DNA of 5,585 nucleotides from JBBSOW01 sp038259365 (GCA_038259365.1 JBBSOW010000159.1:1-5585); one strand, 5' to 3'. Counted from the first letter of the stretch, positions 1-5,561 are shown. Numbers and translations are program-made. The notes: generated by a model from the sequence alone, not told the origin.

Positions 1-2
1 AC

Positions 3-2300
3 CTGACCAAGGAGATCACCGGTGGGCGGGCCAGTGTGGTCACCGGCTCGATGGATCGGCTGGTGCCTGAGGGGGTGCGGTTGGCCGACGGGGAACTGGT
101 GCCGGCCGAGGTTATCGTGTCCGCCACGGGCCTGCGACTGCCGAGGTTGGGCGGCATCGCCTTGAGCGTGGACGGAGAACTGGTCGATCCGGCCTCGCGG
201 GTGGCCTATCGGGGGTTGATGCTGGAGCGGGTGCCCAACCTGACGTTCACCGTCGGTTACGTGAACTCGTCCTGGACCCTGCGGGCCGACCTGGTGGCGC
301 GCTACCTCTGCCGGTTGCTCGAGTTGATGGAGCGCCGAGGGTACGCCGCCGCCACCCCCGCGAACGCCCCGGCCGGCGAGCGAGTGCCCCTCCTCGGCCT
401 GAAGGCGGGGTACGTGCTCAGATCCTTGGACAAGCTGCCCTCCCTCGGGACGAGGCGGCCGTGGACCTATGCCCAGAACTATCTCGTCGAGGCACCCGAG
501 CTGTTGCTCGGCCCGCTGGATCGCGAGATGGACTTCATTTCGTCCCGAGGACGGCCCATGCCCAGCACCAATCGATCCCGCGGTCACGACGAGTTCGCCG
601 GAGGCACCGCCGTGGTCACCGGCGCGGCCGGCGGCATCGGCGAGCAACTGGCGTTGCAACTGGCCGAGCAGGGCAGCCACCTCGCCTTGGCCGACCGGCG
701 CGCGCAACCCCTCGAGGCGCTCGCCGCGCGGTTGCGTGGCGCCCACCCAGAACTTCGCATCAGCACCCACGACGTCGACCTTGTGGACCGCGCGCAGGTG
801 GCCGGGCTGGCCGATTCCGTGCTCGCCGAGCATTCTGAGGTGACCCTGCTCATCAACAACGCGGGCGTAGCCTTGGGTGGACGATTCGATCAGATCAGTG
901 ACGACGAGTTCGACTGGCTCATGCAGATCAACCTGCACGCCCCCATCACCCTGGTCCGAGCCTTTCTGCCGGCCTTGTCGGCTCGGCCGGGAAGCCGGAT
1001 CGTCAACCTCTCGTCCCTGTTCGGGCTCGTCGCTCCGGGCGGCCAGACGGCGTACGTGACCAGCAAGTTTGCCCTGCGCGGGTTCAGCCAAGCTCTGGCC
1101 CAGGACCTGGCGCACCGAGGGATCGGGGTTACCTCGGTGCACCCCGGCGGGGTTCGCACTCGGATCGCGACGGACTCCCGCACCGGCAGCGGGCTGGACG
1201 AGCGCGAAGCGAAGAACAGCCGAGAAGCCTTCAATCGCTTCCTGAGCATGGACCCGGCCGAAGCGGCCCGGATCATCCTGCGAGGGGCGGCGCGTCGCCG
1301 CTCCCGGATCGTCGTCGGGCGATCCGCGAAGGTCCTGGATGTGGTGGAACGGGTGGTCCCGACCGCTGGCGGGCGCATCCTTTCGGCAGGGGCCAAGCGC
1401 GTGGAGCGGCGCGCCCGACCGTCCGGGCCCTCCGAGGAGGCAACGCCTGGGCTATCGGGCATCCACACCATCGAAGCCGCGGAAACTCGGGTTCGGGTGC
1501 GGATCACCGGGCCCGACGATGGCGACCCCGTGCTGTTGGTGCACGGCATCGGGCGCAGCCTCGAGGACTGGACCGAGCAGCACGACCTGCTGAGCAGCCA
1601 CCGCGTGATCAGCCTCGACCTGCCGGGGTTCGGCTACACCCCAGCCTCTCCGGCCGGGATGGAGCTCCCCGTCCTGGCGGATGCGGCGGTTGGCGTCCTG
1701 GACGCGCTCGACGAGCACCGCCCCGTGCATCTGGTCGGCAACTCCCTCGGCGGGGCTGTCGCGATGGCCCTGCTGTCCCGGCACCCGGACCGGGTCCGAT
1801 CCCTCGTTCTGGCCGACAGCGCCGGCTTCGGCTCCGAGGTGACCCCGGCGCTGCGGGTCATCGCCGTCCCCGGTCTGGGGCCGTGGCTGCTGACCCACTC
1901 CAACCGCTCGCGCACCGCGGCGGTCGAACGCTCGCTGTACGCCGATCCGGCCTTGGCCACCGACGAGCGGGTCGACCGAGCGATACGGTTGGCGGCCATA
2001 CCGGGCAGGGCAGGGGCCTTCCGGGAAGCCTTGCTGTCAGTCGGCGGCATGCGCGGAGTGAACTCGGGGTGGCGCAAGACCCTGCTCGATCGGCTGAGGT
2101 CATATCCTGTGCCCACGCTGGTCCTCTGGGGCGAGCGGGATCAGGTGCTTCCCGCCTCGCACCTAGACGCCGCCGTCGTCGCTTTGCCGCACGCGCGCAT
2201 CGAACTACTCCCGGACGCGGGACACCTGCCTCAGGTCGAGCGGCCCGAGCGCTTCGCCGAGCTCCTCCGCGATCTGTGGGATCCTGCGGCTGACCGGTGA
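3..2300 (+). CDS. Flavin (Baeyer-Villiger) monooxygenase C-terminus fused to SDR and alpha/beta hydrolase (5' partial)
   Basis: The frame is open at the left edge, so the true start lies upstream; residue numbers here count from the GTG at 36. Residues 1-168 match the C-terminal part of EthA/MymA-type monooxygenases: the ATG motif (30-32), GYVNSSW (74-80), then LRSLDKLP and the PWTYAQNYL stretch. Residues 188-455 are a classical SDR: TGAAGGIG (195-202), NNAG (274-277), N299, S327, Y340, K344. D220 at the end of the second strand suggests an NAD preference. Residues 480-750 are an alpha/beta hydrolase: oxyanion loop HGIG (503-506), nucleophile elbow GNSLGG with S570, acid D702, H730 in the AGH motif. 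By family knowledge the modules would oxidise an alcohol, insert oxygen next to the ketone and hydrolyse the ester; that they act in sequence is inference. M. tuberculosis carries monooxygenase, lipase and SDR as separate genes in the mymA operon. No signal peptide can be judged. Confidence 0.9.
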   Translation: MTKEITGGRASVVTGSMDRLVPEGVRLADGELVPAEVIVSATGLRLPRLGGIALSVDGELVDPASRVAYRGLMLERVPNLTFTVGYVNSSWTLRADLVARYLCRLLELMERRGYAAATPANAPAGERVPLLGLKAGYVLRSLDKLPSLGTRRPWTYAQNYLVEAPELLLGPLDREMDFISSRGRPMPSTNRSRGHDEFAGGTAVVTGAAGGIGEQLALQLAEQGSHLALADRRAQPLEALAARLRGAHPELRISTHDVDLVDRAQVAGLADSVLAEHSEVTLLINNAGVALGGRFDQISDDEFDWLMQINLHAPITLVRAFLPALSARPGSRIVNLSSLFGLVAPGGQTAYVTSKFALRGFSQALAQDLAHRGIGVTSVHPGGVRTRIATDSRTGSGLDEREAKNSREAFNRFLSMDPAEAARIILRGAARRRSRIVVGRSAKVLDVVERVVPTAGGRILSAGAKRVERRARPSGPSEEATPGLSGIHTIEAAETRVRVRITGPDDGDPVLLVHGIGRSLEDWTEQHDLLSSHRVISLDLPGFGYTPASPAGMELPVLADAAVGVLDALDEHRPVHLVGNSLGGAVAMALLSRHPDRVRSLVLADSAGFGSEVTPALRVIAVPGLGPWLLTHSNRSRTAAVERSLYADPALATDERVDRAIRLAAIPGRAGAFREALLSVGGMRGVNSGWRKTLLDRLRSYPVPTLVLWGERDQVLPASHLDAAVVALPHARIELLPDAGHLPQVERPERFAELLRDLWDPAADR
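547..560 (+). promoter_or_regulatory. Possible internal ribosome binding site and ATG at the monooxygenase/SDR junction
   Basis: GAGGA at 547-551 sits six bases before an in-frame ATG at 558, exactly where the monooxygenase homology ends and the SDR begins (residue 175 of the frame). No stop codon separates the modules, so readthrough gives the fusion. The site could also start a shorter SDR-hydrolase product, or it could be a relic of a formerly separate gene. GAGG is common in GC-rich coding sequence, so this is tentative. Confidence 0.35.
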
Positions 2301-2428
2301 GTTCACTCGGCGGCAGGTGGGAAGAACCGGACACCGTCGTCGACGAAGGCCGCGCGGGAATGCGTAAGTTGGCGCCACTGCGTCGTGGGGGTCAGCTAGC
2401 CGTCAGTACTCACCCTTACGGTTAGTCC

Positions 2429-2738
2429 ATGTTCGAGCAACGCCCGTCCTCGCACGCCATGGTGCGTTGCGTGTGGGCGGCTGGCGATGAGGACGGTTCG
2501 TTCGTCGATGCCGCGAACGAATGCTGGGGAATCGCCGTCACCAGGCGCCGGGATGGGCGCTGTCTGCCGAGCTGGCCGGCCCTTCGGCCGAGGCAAGACG
2601 GATGGAGTGGCACGCCGGTGATTCTCACTGGGGCGTGGACCTGGAGAGCCACGTGTTCTGGCAGGGTCTGGACAAGCTCGCTGTCCTCGGCGAACTACGG
2701 CCCCTTCCGATCGAGGACGACCGCGTCGAGTCGGCCGG
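2429..2738 (+). pseudogene. Remnant of a probable AraC-family regulator, sensor half only, frameshifted
   Basis: The ATG at 2429 opens a frame reading MFEQRPSSHAMVRCVWAAG, followed by DEDGSFVDAANECWGIAVTR. This resembles the N-terminus of actinobacterial AraC-type regulators (VW..GD..GSF, then a W..VVTR stretch). From about 2562 the similarity continues one frame over as AELAGPSAEARR, HWGVDLESHVF, QGLDKLAVLGELRPLP. A single missing base near 2561-2563 would explain the change. The C-terminal helix-turn-helix half is absent: near 2736 the sequence passes straight into an epoxide hydrolase. The family call is from remembered pattern and moderately sure; the frameshift is a stronger inference, because both frames read as parts of one domain. 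A sequencing error could account for the frameshift but not for the missing DNA-binding half. Confidence 0.5.
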
Positions 2739-3328
2739 CTCGTCGAGCACTGGCCCGACGGCTTCGACTGGCGCGCCGTCGAGGCCCGGCTCAACCGTGA
2801 GGATCATCGCCTGGCCCGGGTGAGGGGACTCGACCTGCATCTCGTCCTGCACCACGCCGAGGTCGCCACGGGGCTGCCGGTAGTGCTGCTGCATGGGTGG
2901 CCCGACACGTTCTACGGCTACCAGCGCGTGGCACCGCTGCTGGCCCGCTGGCCGACAAGTATCGCGCCTGGACCAACCGCGAGCCCGACCCCCACGACGT
3001 GCTCACCCAGGTGAGCCTCTATTGGTTCACCAACTCCATCCGATCCTCGATGAGGCTGTACGCCGAGGGGTTGGGCTCGTGGGACGCCGACTCCGATTGG
3101 GGCCACGACGACGCGGGGCAGTGGGGTGATTCCAGCCCACGGCAGATGCCGACCGCCCTCGCCCTCTTCCCCCACGACATCACTGTGCCGCCGCGTAGCT
3201 TCGCCGAGCGGTTCTTCGACGTTCGTCGCTACACCGTCTTATCCTCCGGTGGTCACTTCGGTGCTTTGAAGGAGCCGGCGGCGCTCGCGAAGGACGTCGT
3301 CGATTTCCTGGCGTCGCTGGAAACCTGA
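2736..3328 (+). pseudogene. Epoxide hydrolase (EHN-type) remnant with start and catalytic middle deleted
   Basis: From about 2736 one frame reads RLVEHWPDGFDWRAVEARLN, then RGLDLHLVLHH and PVVLLHGWPDTF. This is the EHN-domain end and oxyanion HGWP loop (2892-2903) of microsomal-type bacterial epoxide hydrolases. At about 2945 the homology jumps to the frame starting at 2948: LADKYRAWTN, LTQVSLYWFTNSIRSSMRLY, GGHFGALKEP, TGA at 3326. This is the C-terminal end of the same family, including the catalytic histidine (3254-3256). Intact members run to roughly 370-390 residues. Here the first part of the EHN domain and the central stretch with the GGDWG nucleophile aspartate and lid are missing. 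The head-tail junction falls on a doubled GCTGGCC (2939-2945, 2947-2953) and also shifts the frame. The product cannot hydrolyse epoxides. Confidence 0.85.
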
Positions 3329-3425
3329 AGCAGAGTCCGAGTGAGGTGCGCGAGAACGCGGCGGTCATGGGATTGAGCCAATGGTGATCTTCCACCCCTC
3401 GCCCTCGATGTGCCACGATGGATTG

Positions 3426-3806
3426 ATGATCGGGCGACAGCACCACGTGGTTATCGACGGCCCGGACCCCTCGGCGTTGGCCGGGTTCTATTCCGAGCTC
3501 TTCGGCTTGCCCGTGACCTACCGCTCGGACGACTGGGTGGTGATCTCGGAAAACGAGACGACGTCGGGATTCGCCTTCCAGGGAGCGCCCGATCACCGAC
3601 CACCCCGGTGGCCAGAGCCGGCCCATCCGCAGCAATTCCACCTCGATGTCATGGTCGACGATCTCGCCGCCGCCGAGACCGCGGTGCTGGCTCTCGGAGC
3701 ACGACGACTTGCCGAGGGGGATCACGTGTACGCCGACCCGGCCGGCCACCCCTTCTGCCTGGTCGCCCGTCCACCCTGGGCTCCACCGATCCGTCGCGGC
3801 GGTTGA
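3426..3806 (+). CDS. VOC superfamily (glyoxalase/bleomycin-resistance-like) protein
   Basis: This encodes 126 residues from the ATG at 3426, beginning MIGRQHHVVIDGPDPSALAG. That is the usual opening of short actinobacterial VOC (Glyoxalase_6-like) proteins, with FYSELFGLPVTYRSDDWVVI next. A second beta-alpha-beta module follows at residues 70-115 (FHLDVMVDDL, then DPAGHPFCLV). Length and two-module layout fit an intact single-domain VOC protein, which usually works as a dimer with substrate and metal sites between modules. Members include dioxygenases, isomerases and drug-binding resistance proteins; nothing here fixes the substrate. An in-frame ATG at 3381 would add 15 unconserved residues. 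No clear Shine-Dalgarno precedes 3426. A weak -10-like CACGAT ends six bases before it, so leaderless translation is possible. It follows the epoxide hydrolase debris and faces relG. Confidence 0.85.
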   Translation: MIGRQHHVVIDGPDPSALAGFYSELFGLPVTYRSDDWVVISENETTSGFAFQGAPDHRPPRWPEPAHPQQFHLDVMVDDLAAAETAVLALGARRLAEGDHVYADPAGHPFCLVARPPWAPPIRRGG

Positions 3807-3829
3807 GGACTCCGGGACGACACATCCGA

Positions 3830-3846
3830 CCCGCTAGCTCTGCGGG
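3830..3846. terminator. Weak hairpin between convergent genes
   Basis: CCCGC (3830-3834) and GCGGG (3842-3846) form a five-base stem with a seven-base loop. It lies in the 49-base gap between the ends of the VOC gene (+) and relG (-). The position suits a shared terminator, but the stem is short and has no T-run on either side. Confidence 0.25.
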
Positions 3847-3855
3847 CCCATCGAG

Positions 3856-4164
3856 TTACGTCCGGTACGCATCAGAGCGGTGCTTTACATCGACGACGAA
3901 CACGGTCTGCGACTGATCCTCGATCCGGTACAGCACCCGGTAGGGGCCACGGCGGGCACCATGAAGACCAGCCAGCTCTCCACCAAGCGGCTTTCCCACC
4001 CTCCTTGGCCGGCGGGCGAGGTCACCAAAACAGAACTCCACTATCGCTGGCACGACGCGGGGCGGGATGCCGCCCATCGCTCGAGAAGCCTTCGGGGTGA
4101 ATTTGACGATCCACAGCGCCTCCGGAAACTGCTGGCCGCTTTCATCAGAGGTGGTGTCCGCCAC
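3856..4164 (-). CDS. relG: RelE-family mRNA interferase toxin, RelG-like
   Basis: This encodes 102 residues from the GTG at 4164 (read on the minus strand) to TAA at 3858-3856. From residue 18 it follows M. tuberculosis RelG (Rv2866) closely as I remember that sequence: IVKFTPKASRAM, IPPRVV, VEFCFGDLARRPRRVGKPL (43-60), GELAGLHGARRGPYRVLYRI (62-81) and KHRSDAY (94-100). The basic residues K58, R71, R72, R76, R80 and the C-terminal Y100 are those expected of a RelE ribonuclease, which cuts mRNA in the ribosome. The first 17 residues (MADTTSDESGQQFPEAL) extend beyond the usual start. The start lies three bases after the antitoxin stop and has no Shine-Dalgarno, so translational coupling is likely; an unannotated later start is possible but I see no ATG before residue 30. 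The gene looks intact and should be neutralised by the adjacent antitoxin. Confidence 0.92.
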   Translation of the reverse strand: MADTTSDESGQQFPEALWIVKFTPKASRAMGGIPPRVVPAIVEFCFGDLARRPRRVGKPLGGELAGLHGARRGPYRVLYRIEDQSQTVFVVDVKHRSDAYRT

Positions 4165-4167
4165 GGG

Positions 4168-4446
4168 TCAGTGCGATCTGGGGACCGAGAACTGGGCCCT
4201 AATCGCAGCCTCATCGAGCGCCCGCCCGGCTGCGATGTCCTCCTCCGCCTCGCTGATGGTCTCGCGTATCCCAGGCTGAGAGAGCCAAAACAGGGTCTCT
4301 TGCAACGCCTCCCACTCGTCAACCCCGATCAGGACGGCGGCCGGCGATCCGTTCCTCGTGATCGTCACCTGCTCACGGGTACGCGACACCGCATCGATGT
4401 ACTCGTTCAGCTTCGCCTTGACCGTTGAAACTGGGATCGTTTGCAT
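4168..4446 (-). CDS. relF: Phd/YefM-family antitoxin, RelF-like
   Basis: This encodes 92 residues starting MQTIPVSTVKAKLNEYIDAV, then EQVTITRNGSPAAVLIGVDE and WEALQETLFWLSQPGIRETI. It aligns through its length with M. tuberculosis RelF (Rv2865), as recalled. Residues 1-50 form the Phd/YefM DNA-binding dimer fold. The acidic tail from about residue 51 is the toxin-wrapping part. The ATG at 4446 matches the family start; another ATG three codons upstream (4455) would add MAT, and the open frame reaching back to 4557 is not conserved. No Shine-Dalgarno is visible, but a -10-like hexamer ends seven bases before 4446, so a leaderless mRNA fits. The antitoxin precedes the toxin in one operon, with expected autorepression by the complex. 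Confidence 0.93.
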   Translation of the reverse strand: MQTIPVSTVKAKLNEYIDAVSRTREQVTITRNGSPAAVLIGVDEWEALQETLFWLSQPGIRETISEAEEDIAAGRALDEAAIRAQFSVPRSH

Positions 4447-4453
4447 GGTCGCC

Positions 4454-4480
4454 ATTCTAGTCCAAATATGGATCTCGGCA
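4454..4480 (-). promoter_or_regulatory. Candidate relFG promoter with embedded near-palindromic operator
   Basis: Read on the minus strand, TTGCCG is followed after 16 bases by TAGAAT (4459-4454), giving a plausible -35/-10 pair. The predicted transcription start falls at or next to the ATG at 4446, hence a leaderless message. Between the hexamers lies TCCAAATATGGA (4461-4472), a 12-base palindrome with one mismatched pair, well placed for autorepression by the RelF/RelG complex. The promoter call rests on spacing and consensus only. Confidence 0.45.
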
Positions 4481-4851
4481 AGACCTATACAGCGATATTG
4501 GCGAAACCTGCCGCTAAGGCGGACGCTCTTCTCGTACGAGCTGTGGTTGGTATTCATCGTAAGTTCGGTTCCCGTTCAGGCTCGCCCCTGTCATGTGCGC
4601 ACTACGGCTATCCTCTAGCCAGCACGGCGGATCCGCGGGTTCCGCAATCATCGTCCCCTTGATTCGCCCTTCTTCCTACCCGAAGCCGTTGCTCGGGCGT
4701 GTCTCGGCGGCATCGTGGAGCGGATACCGGTCTCAGCGCTGGCTAGCGCGGGCGGTTGGTCCGAAATCGACGCTCATAGTCCAGCGCTGGGCGAAAGCAG
4801 CCATGGCAGACTCAGCGGTGAACGCTGACGAACCTGGTGTGGGGGTGTGTG
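4473..4851. other. Intergenic stretch without a recognised gene; several short palindromes
   Basis: I find no recognisable protein or RNA gene between the relF promoter and the VapB-like gene. Perfect ten-base palindromes occur at 4531-4540 (CTCGTACGAG), 4627-4636 (GCGGATCCGC) and 4781-4790 (CCAGCGCTGG). A 69-codon open frame (4619-4828, +) contains PEAVARACLGGIVERIPVSA, but it lacks a convincing start, has only moderate GC at third positions and matches no family I know. The part next to relF is more A/T-rich than the genes on either side. Confidence 0.4.
4813..4827. repeat. CAGCG/CGCTG inverted repeat upstream of the VapB-like gene
   Basis: CAGCG (4813-4817) and CGCTG (4823-4827) form a perfect inverted repeat with a five-base spacer, 25 bases before the GTG at 4852. 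The same half-sites, overlapping as CAGCGCTG, occur at 4734-4741 and 4782-4789. Ribbon-helix-helix antitoxins bind repeated short inverted sites at their own promoters, so this may be an operator. The motif is not rare in GC-rich DNA. Confidence 0.35.
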
Positions 4852-5166
4852 GTGGAGACTCAACTGAGCTTGGACGACGAGTTGGTCGCCAAGGCAGCGG
4901 AACTCACCGGGACGAAGGACGTGCCCGAACTCGTGCGAACGGGCCTGGAAGCGTTGATACAGCGGGAAAGCTCGTGGCGGTTTGCCCTGATCGGGCAGAG
5001 ACACGGCGGCCGAATTCGGCGCCACGGTTCCGCGCAGCCGATCAGTGGCACATCACGAGAATCGACGATCCAGCGGTGCTGGTCGCGGCGTCGGACCTCT
5101 TTGACTTTCCGGTGTCACCGGACGGCGCGGCGGACTTCTTCGCTCGCCGGGGGCACGTTCTGTTGA
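4852..5166 (+). CDS. Orphan VapB-like ribbon-helix-helix antitoxin with abnormal C-terminus
   Basis: The start is taken as GTG 4852, preceded by GGGGG at 4841-4845; in-frame GTGs at 4837 and 4849 are alternatives. The protein begins METQLSLDDELVAKAAELTG and continues DVPELVRTGLEALIQRES. This is the pattern of actinobacterial VapB antitoxins: a beta-strand (ETQLSL), helix 1 (DDELVAKAAELTG) and helix 2 (VPELVRTGLEALIQRES). VapB proteins of this kind usually have 65-85 residues, ending in a short basic or proline-rich tail. Here the frame runs to 104 residues, and from about residue 55 it is an arginine/serine-rich reading of DNA that codes, in another frame, for the acetyltransferase remnant. 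The tail is therefore probably accidental, created where the original 3' end was lost. No PIN-domain VapC follows. It may still bind DNA as a dimer, but it has no partner toxin in view. Confidence 0.6.
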   Translation: METQLSLDDELVAKAAELTGTKDVPELVRTGLEALIQRESSWRFALIGQRHGGRIRRHGSAQPISGTSRESTIQRCWSRRRTSLTFRCHRTARRTSSLAGGTFC

Positions 5167-5342
5167 TGGCGTCTGACTTCGCCGAGCACGCGATCGGTTT
5201 TGTTTCCGGTGTCGAGATGCAACATCCGGACAAGGCGGCGGAAATGTTCGTCTACCGATCCCTCGGCGCCACCATCGACGAAGGGTCCGTCTTCGTCACC
5301 TGGGACGAGGACCGAACCCAATCCGGGTGCCCGCAGAGCTAG
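5046..5342 (+). pseudogene. GNAT acetyltransferase remnant with acetyl-CoA-binding core excised
   Basis: From TGG 5046 one frame reads WHITRIDDPAVLVAASDLFD, RRGHVLLMASDFAEHAIGF and VSGVEMQHPDKAAEMFVY. This is the N-terminal half of a common actinobacterial GNAT resembling aminoglycoside 3-N-acetyltransferases. At the codon TAC 5253-5255 it passes, still in frame, to RSLGATIDEGSVFVTWDE, the extreme C-terminal strand of the same family. About 45-50 residues are missing, including the ELxVDxxxRxxGIGxAL segment that holds acetyl-CoA, so activity is not expected. No start codon sits at the homologous N-terminus. The nearest in-frame start upstream (GTG about 4974) lies inside the VapB-like gene, so the true start was probably lost too. 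The frame ends at TAG 5340-5342. Confidence 0.75.
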
Positions 5343-5476
5343 CCGAGGGCCTTGCGGTGACGAACACGAACTCCGGCCAGGCATTGTCTCGATCCCGACC
5401 CGCACTCCCTCGCCGACCGCGAGGCGCAATTGAGGGCGCTCAGGAATCTCGTGTGCGACCCTAGCCACTGCTTTGC

Positions 5477-5499
5477 TCACACTCGGGAGTCTAGTGTGA
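5477..5499. repeat. Seven-base inverted repeat, possible operator
   Basis: TCACACT (5477-5483) and AGTGTGA (5493-5499) are perfect reverse complements separated by nine bases. A second, nested pair ACTC/GAGT lies at 5481-5490. The repeat is 77 bases before the GTG at 5576 and just upstream of the promoter candidate, which suits a regulator binding site. Confidence 0.4.
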
Positions 5500-5503
5500 C
5501 GTT

Positions 5504-5530
5504 GGGCGTGGCATCCACGCCTTGTTCGTT
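5504..5530 (+). terminator. GC-rich hairpin followed by a T-rich run (terminator-like, or operator)
   Basis: GGCGTGG (5505-5511) and CCACGCC (5515-5521) form a perfect seven-base stem with a three-base loop, extended by one G-T pair. A T-rich run follows (TTGTTCGTTT). This fits a rho-independent terminator for transcripts arriving from the VapB/GNAT side. Because it abuts the candidate -35 box, it could instead be an operator. Confidence 0.45.
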
Positions 5531-5550
5531 TCGATGAATCGAGCTACTTT
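5522..5550 (+). promoter_or_regulatory. Candidate promoter for the gene starting at 5576
   Basis: TTGTTC (5522-5527) and TACTTT (5545-5550) are spaced by 17 bases. The expected transcription start is near 5557, giving a short leader that contains the ribosome binding site. Matches to consensus are partial, so this is tentative. Confidence 0.35.
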
Positions 5551-5561
5551 CGACATCACTC

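Noticed and set aside
36..38. GTG at 36 as the true start of the fusion protein
   Set aside because: The frame is open and homologous to the monooxygenase from position 3 (LTKEITGGRASV), so the gene begins upstream of the window.
1434..1440. GAGGAGG at the SDR/hydrolase boundary as a ribosome binding site
   Set aside because: No ATG, GTG or TTG follows at a usable distance in frame; the bases encode Glu-Glu in the linker.
890..2116. Long minus-strand and alternative-frame open frames inside the fusion gene
   Set aside because: They mirror the GC-rich codon pattern of the plus-strand gene and show no family motifs.
2303..2398. Minus-strand open frame of about 30 codons ending FVDDGVRFFPPAAE
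   Set aside because: It has a stop immediately upstream and no start; it could be the tail of a lost gene but matches nothing I recognise.
4447..4557. Longer relF start at 4557
   Set aside because: The extra N-terminal residues are not conserved in RelF and the promoter candidate lies inside them.
4593..5045. N-terminal 150 residues of the frame that leads into the GNAT remnant
   Set aside because: Composition is low in recognisable structure and it overlaps the VapB-like domain in another frame; only the part from 5046 has homology.
4852..5342. An RHH-GNAT toxin-antitoxin system of TacAT/AtaRT type
   Set aside because: The GNAT resembles the aminoglycoside-acetyltransferase-like group, lacks the acetyl-CoA site, and overlaps the RHH tail in a way that looks accidental.
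5115..5480. Minus-strand 121-residue open frame
   Set aside because: It is a shadow of the GNAT remnant in its first half and has no recognisable motif elsewhere.
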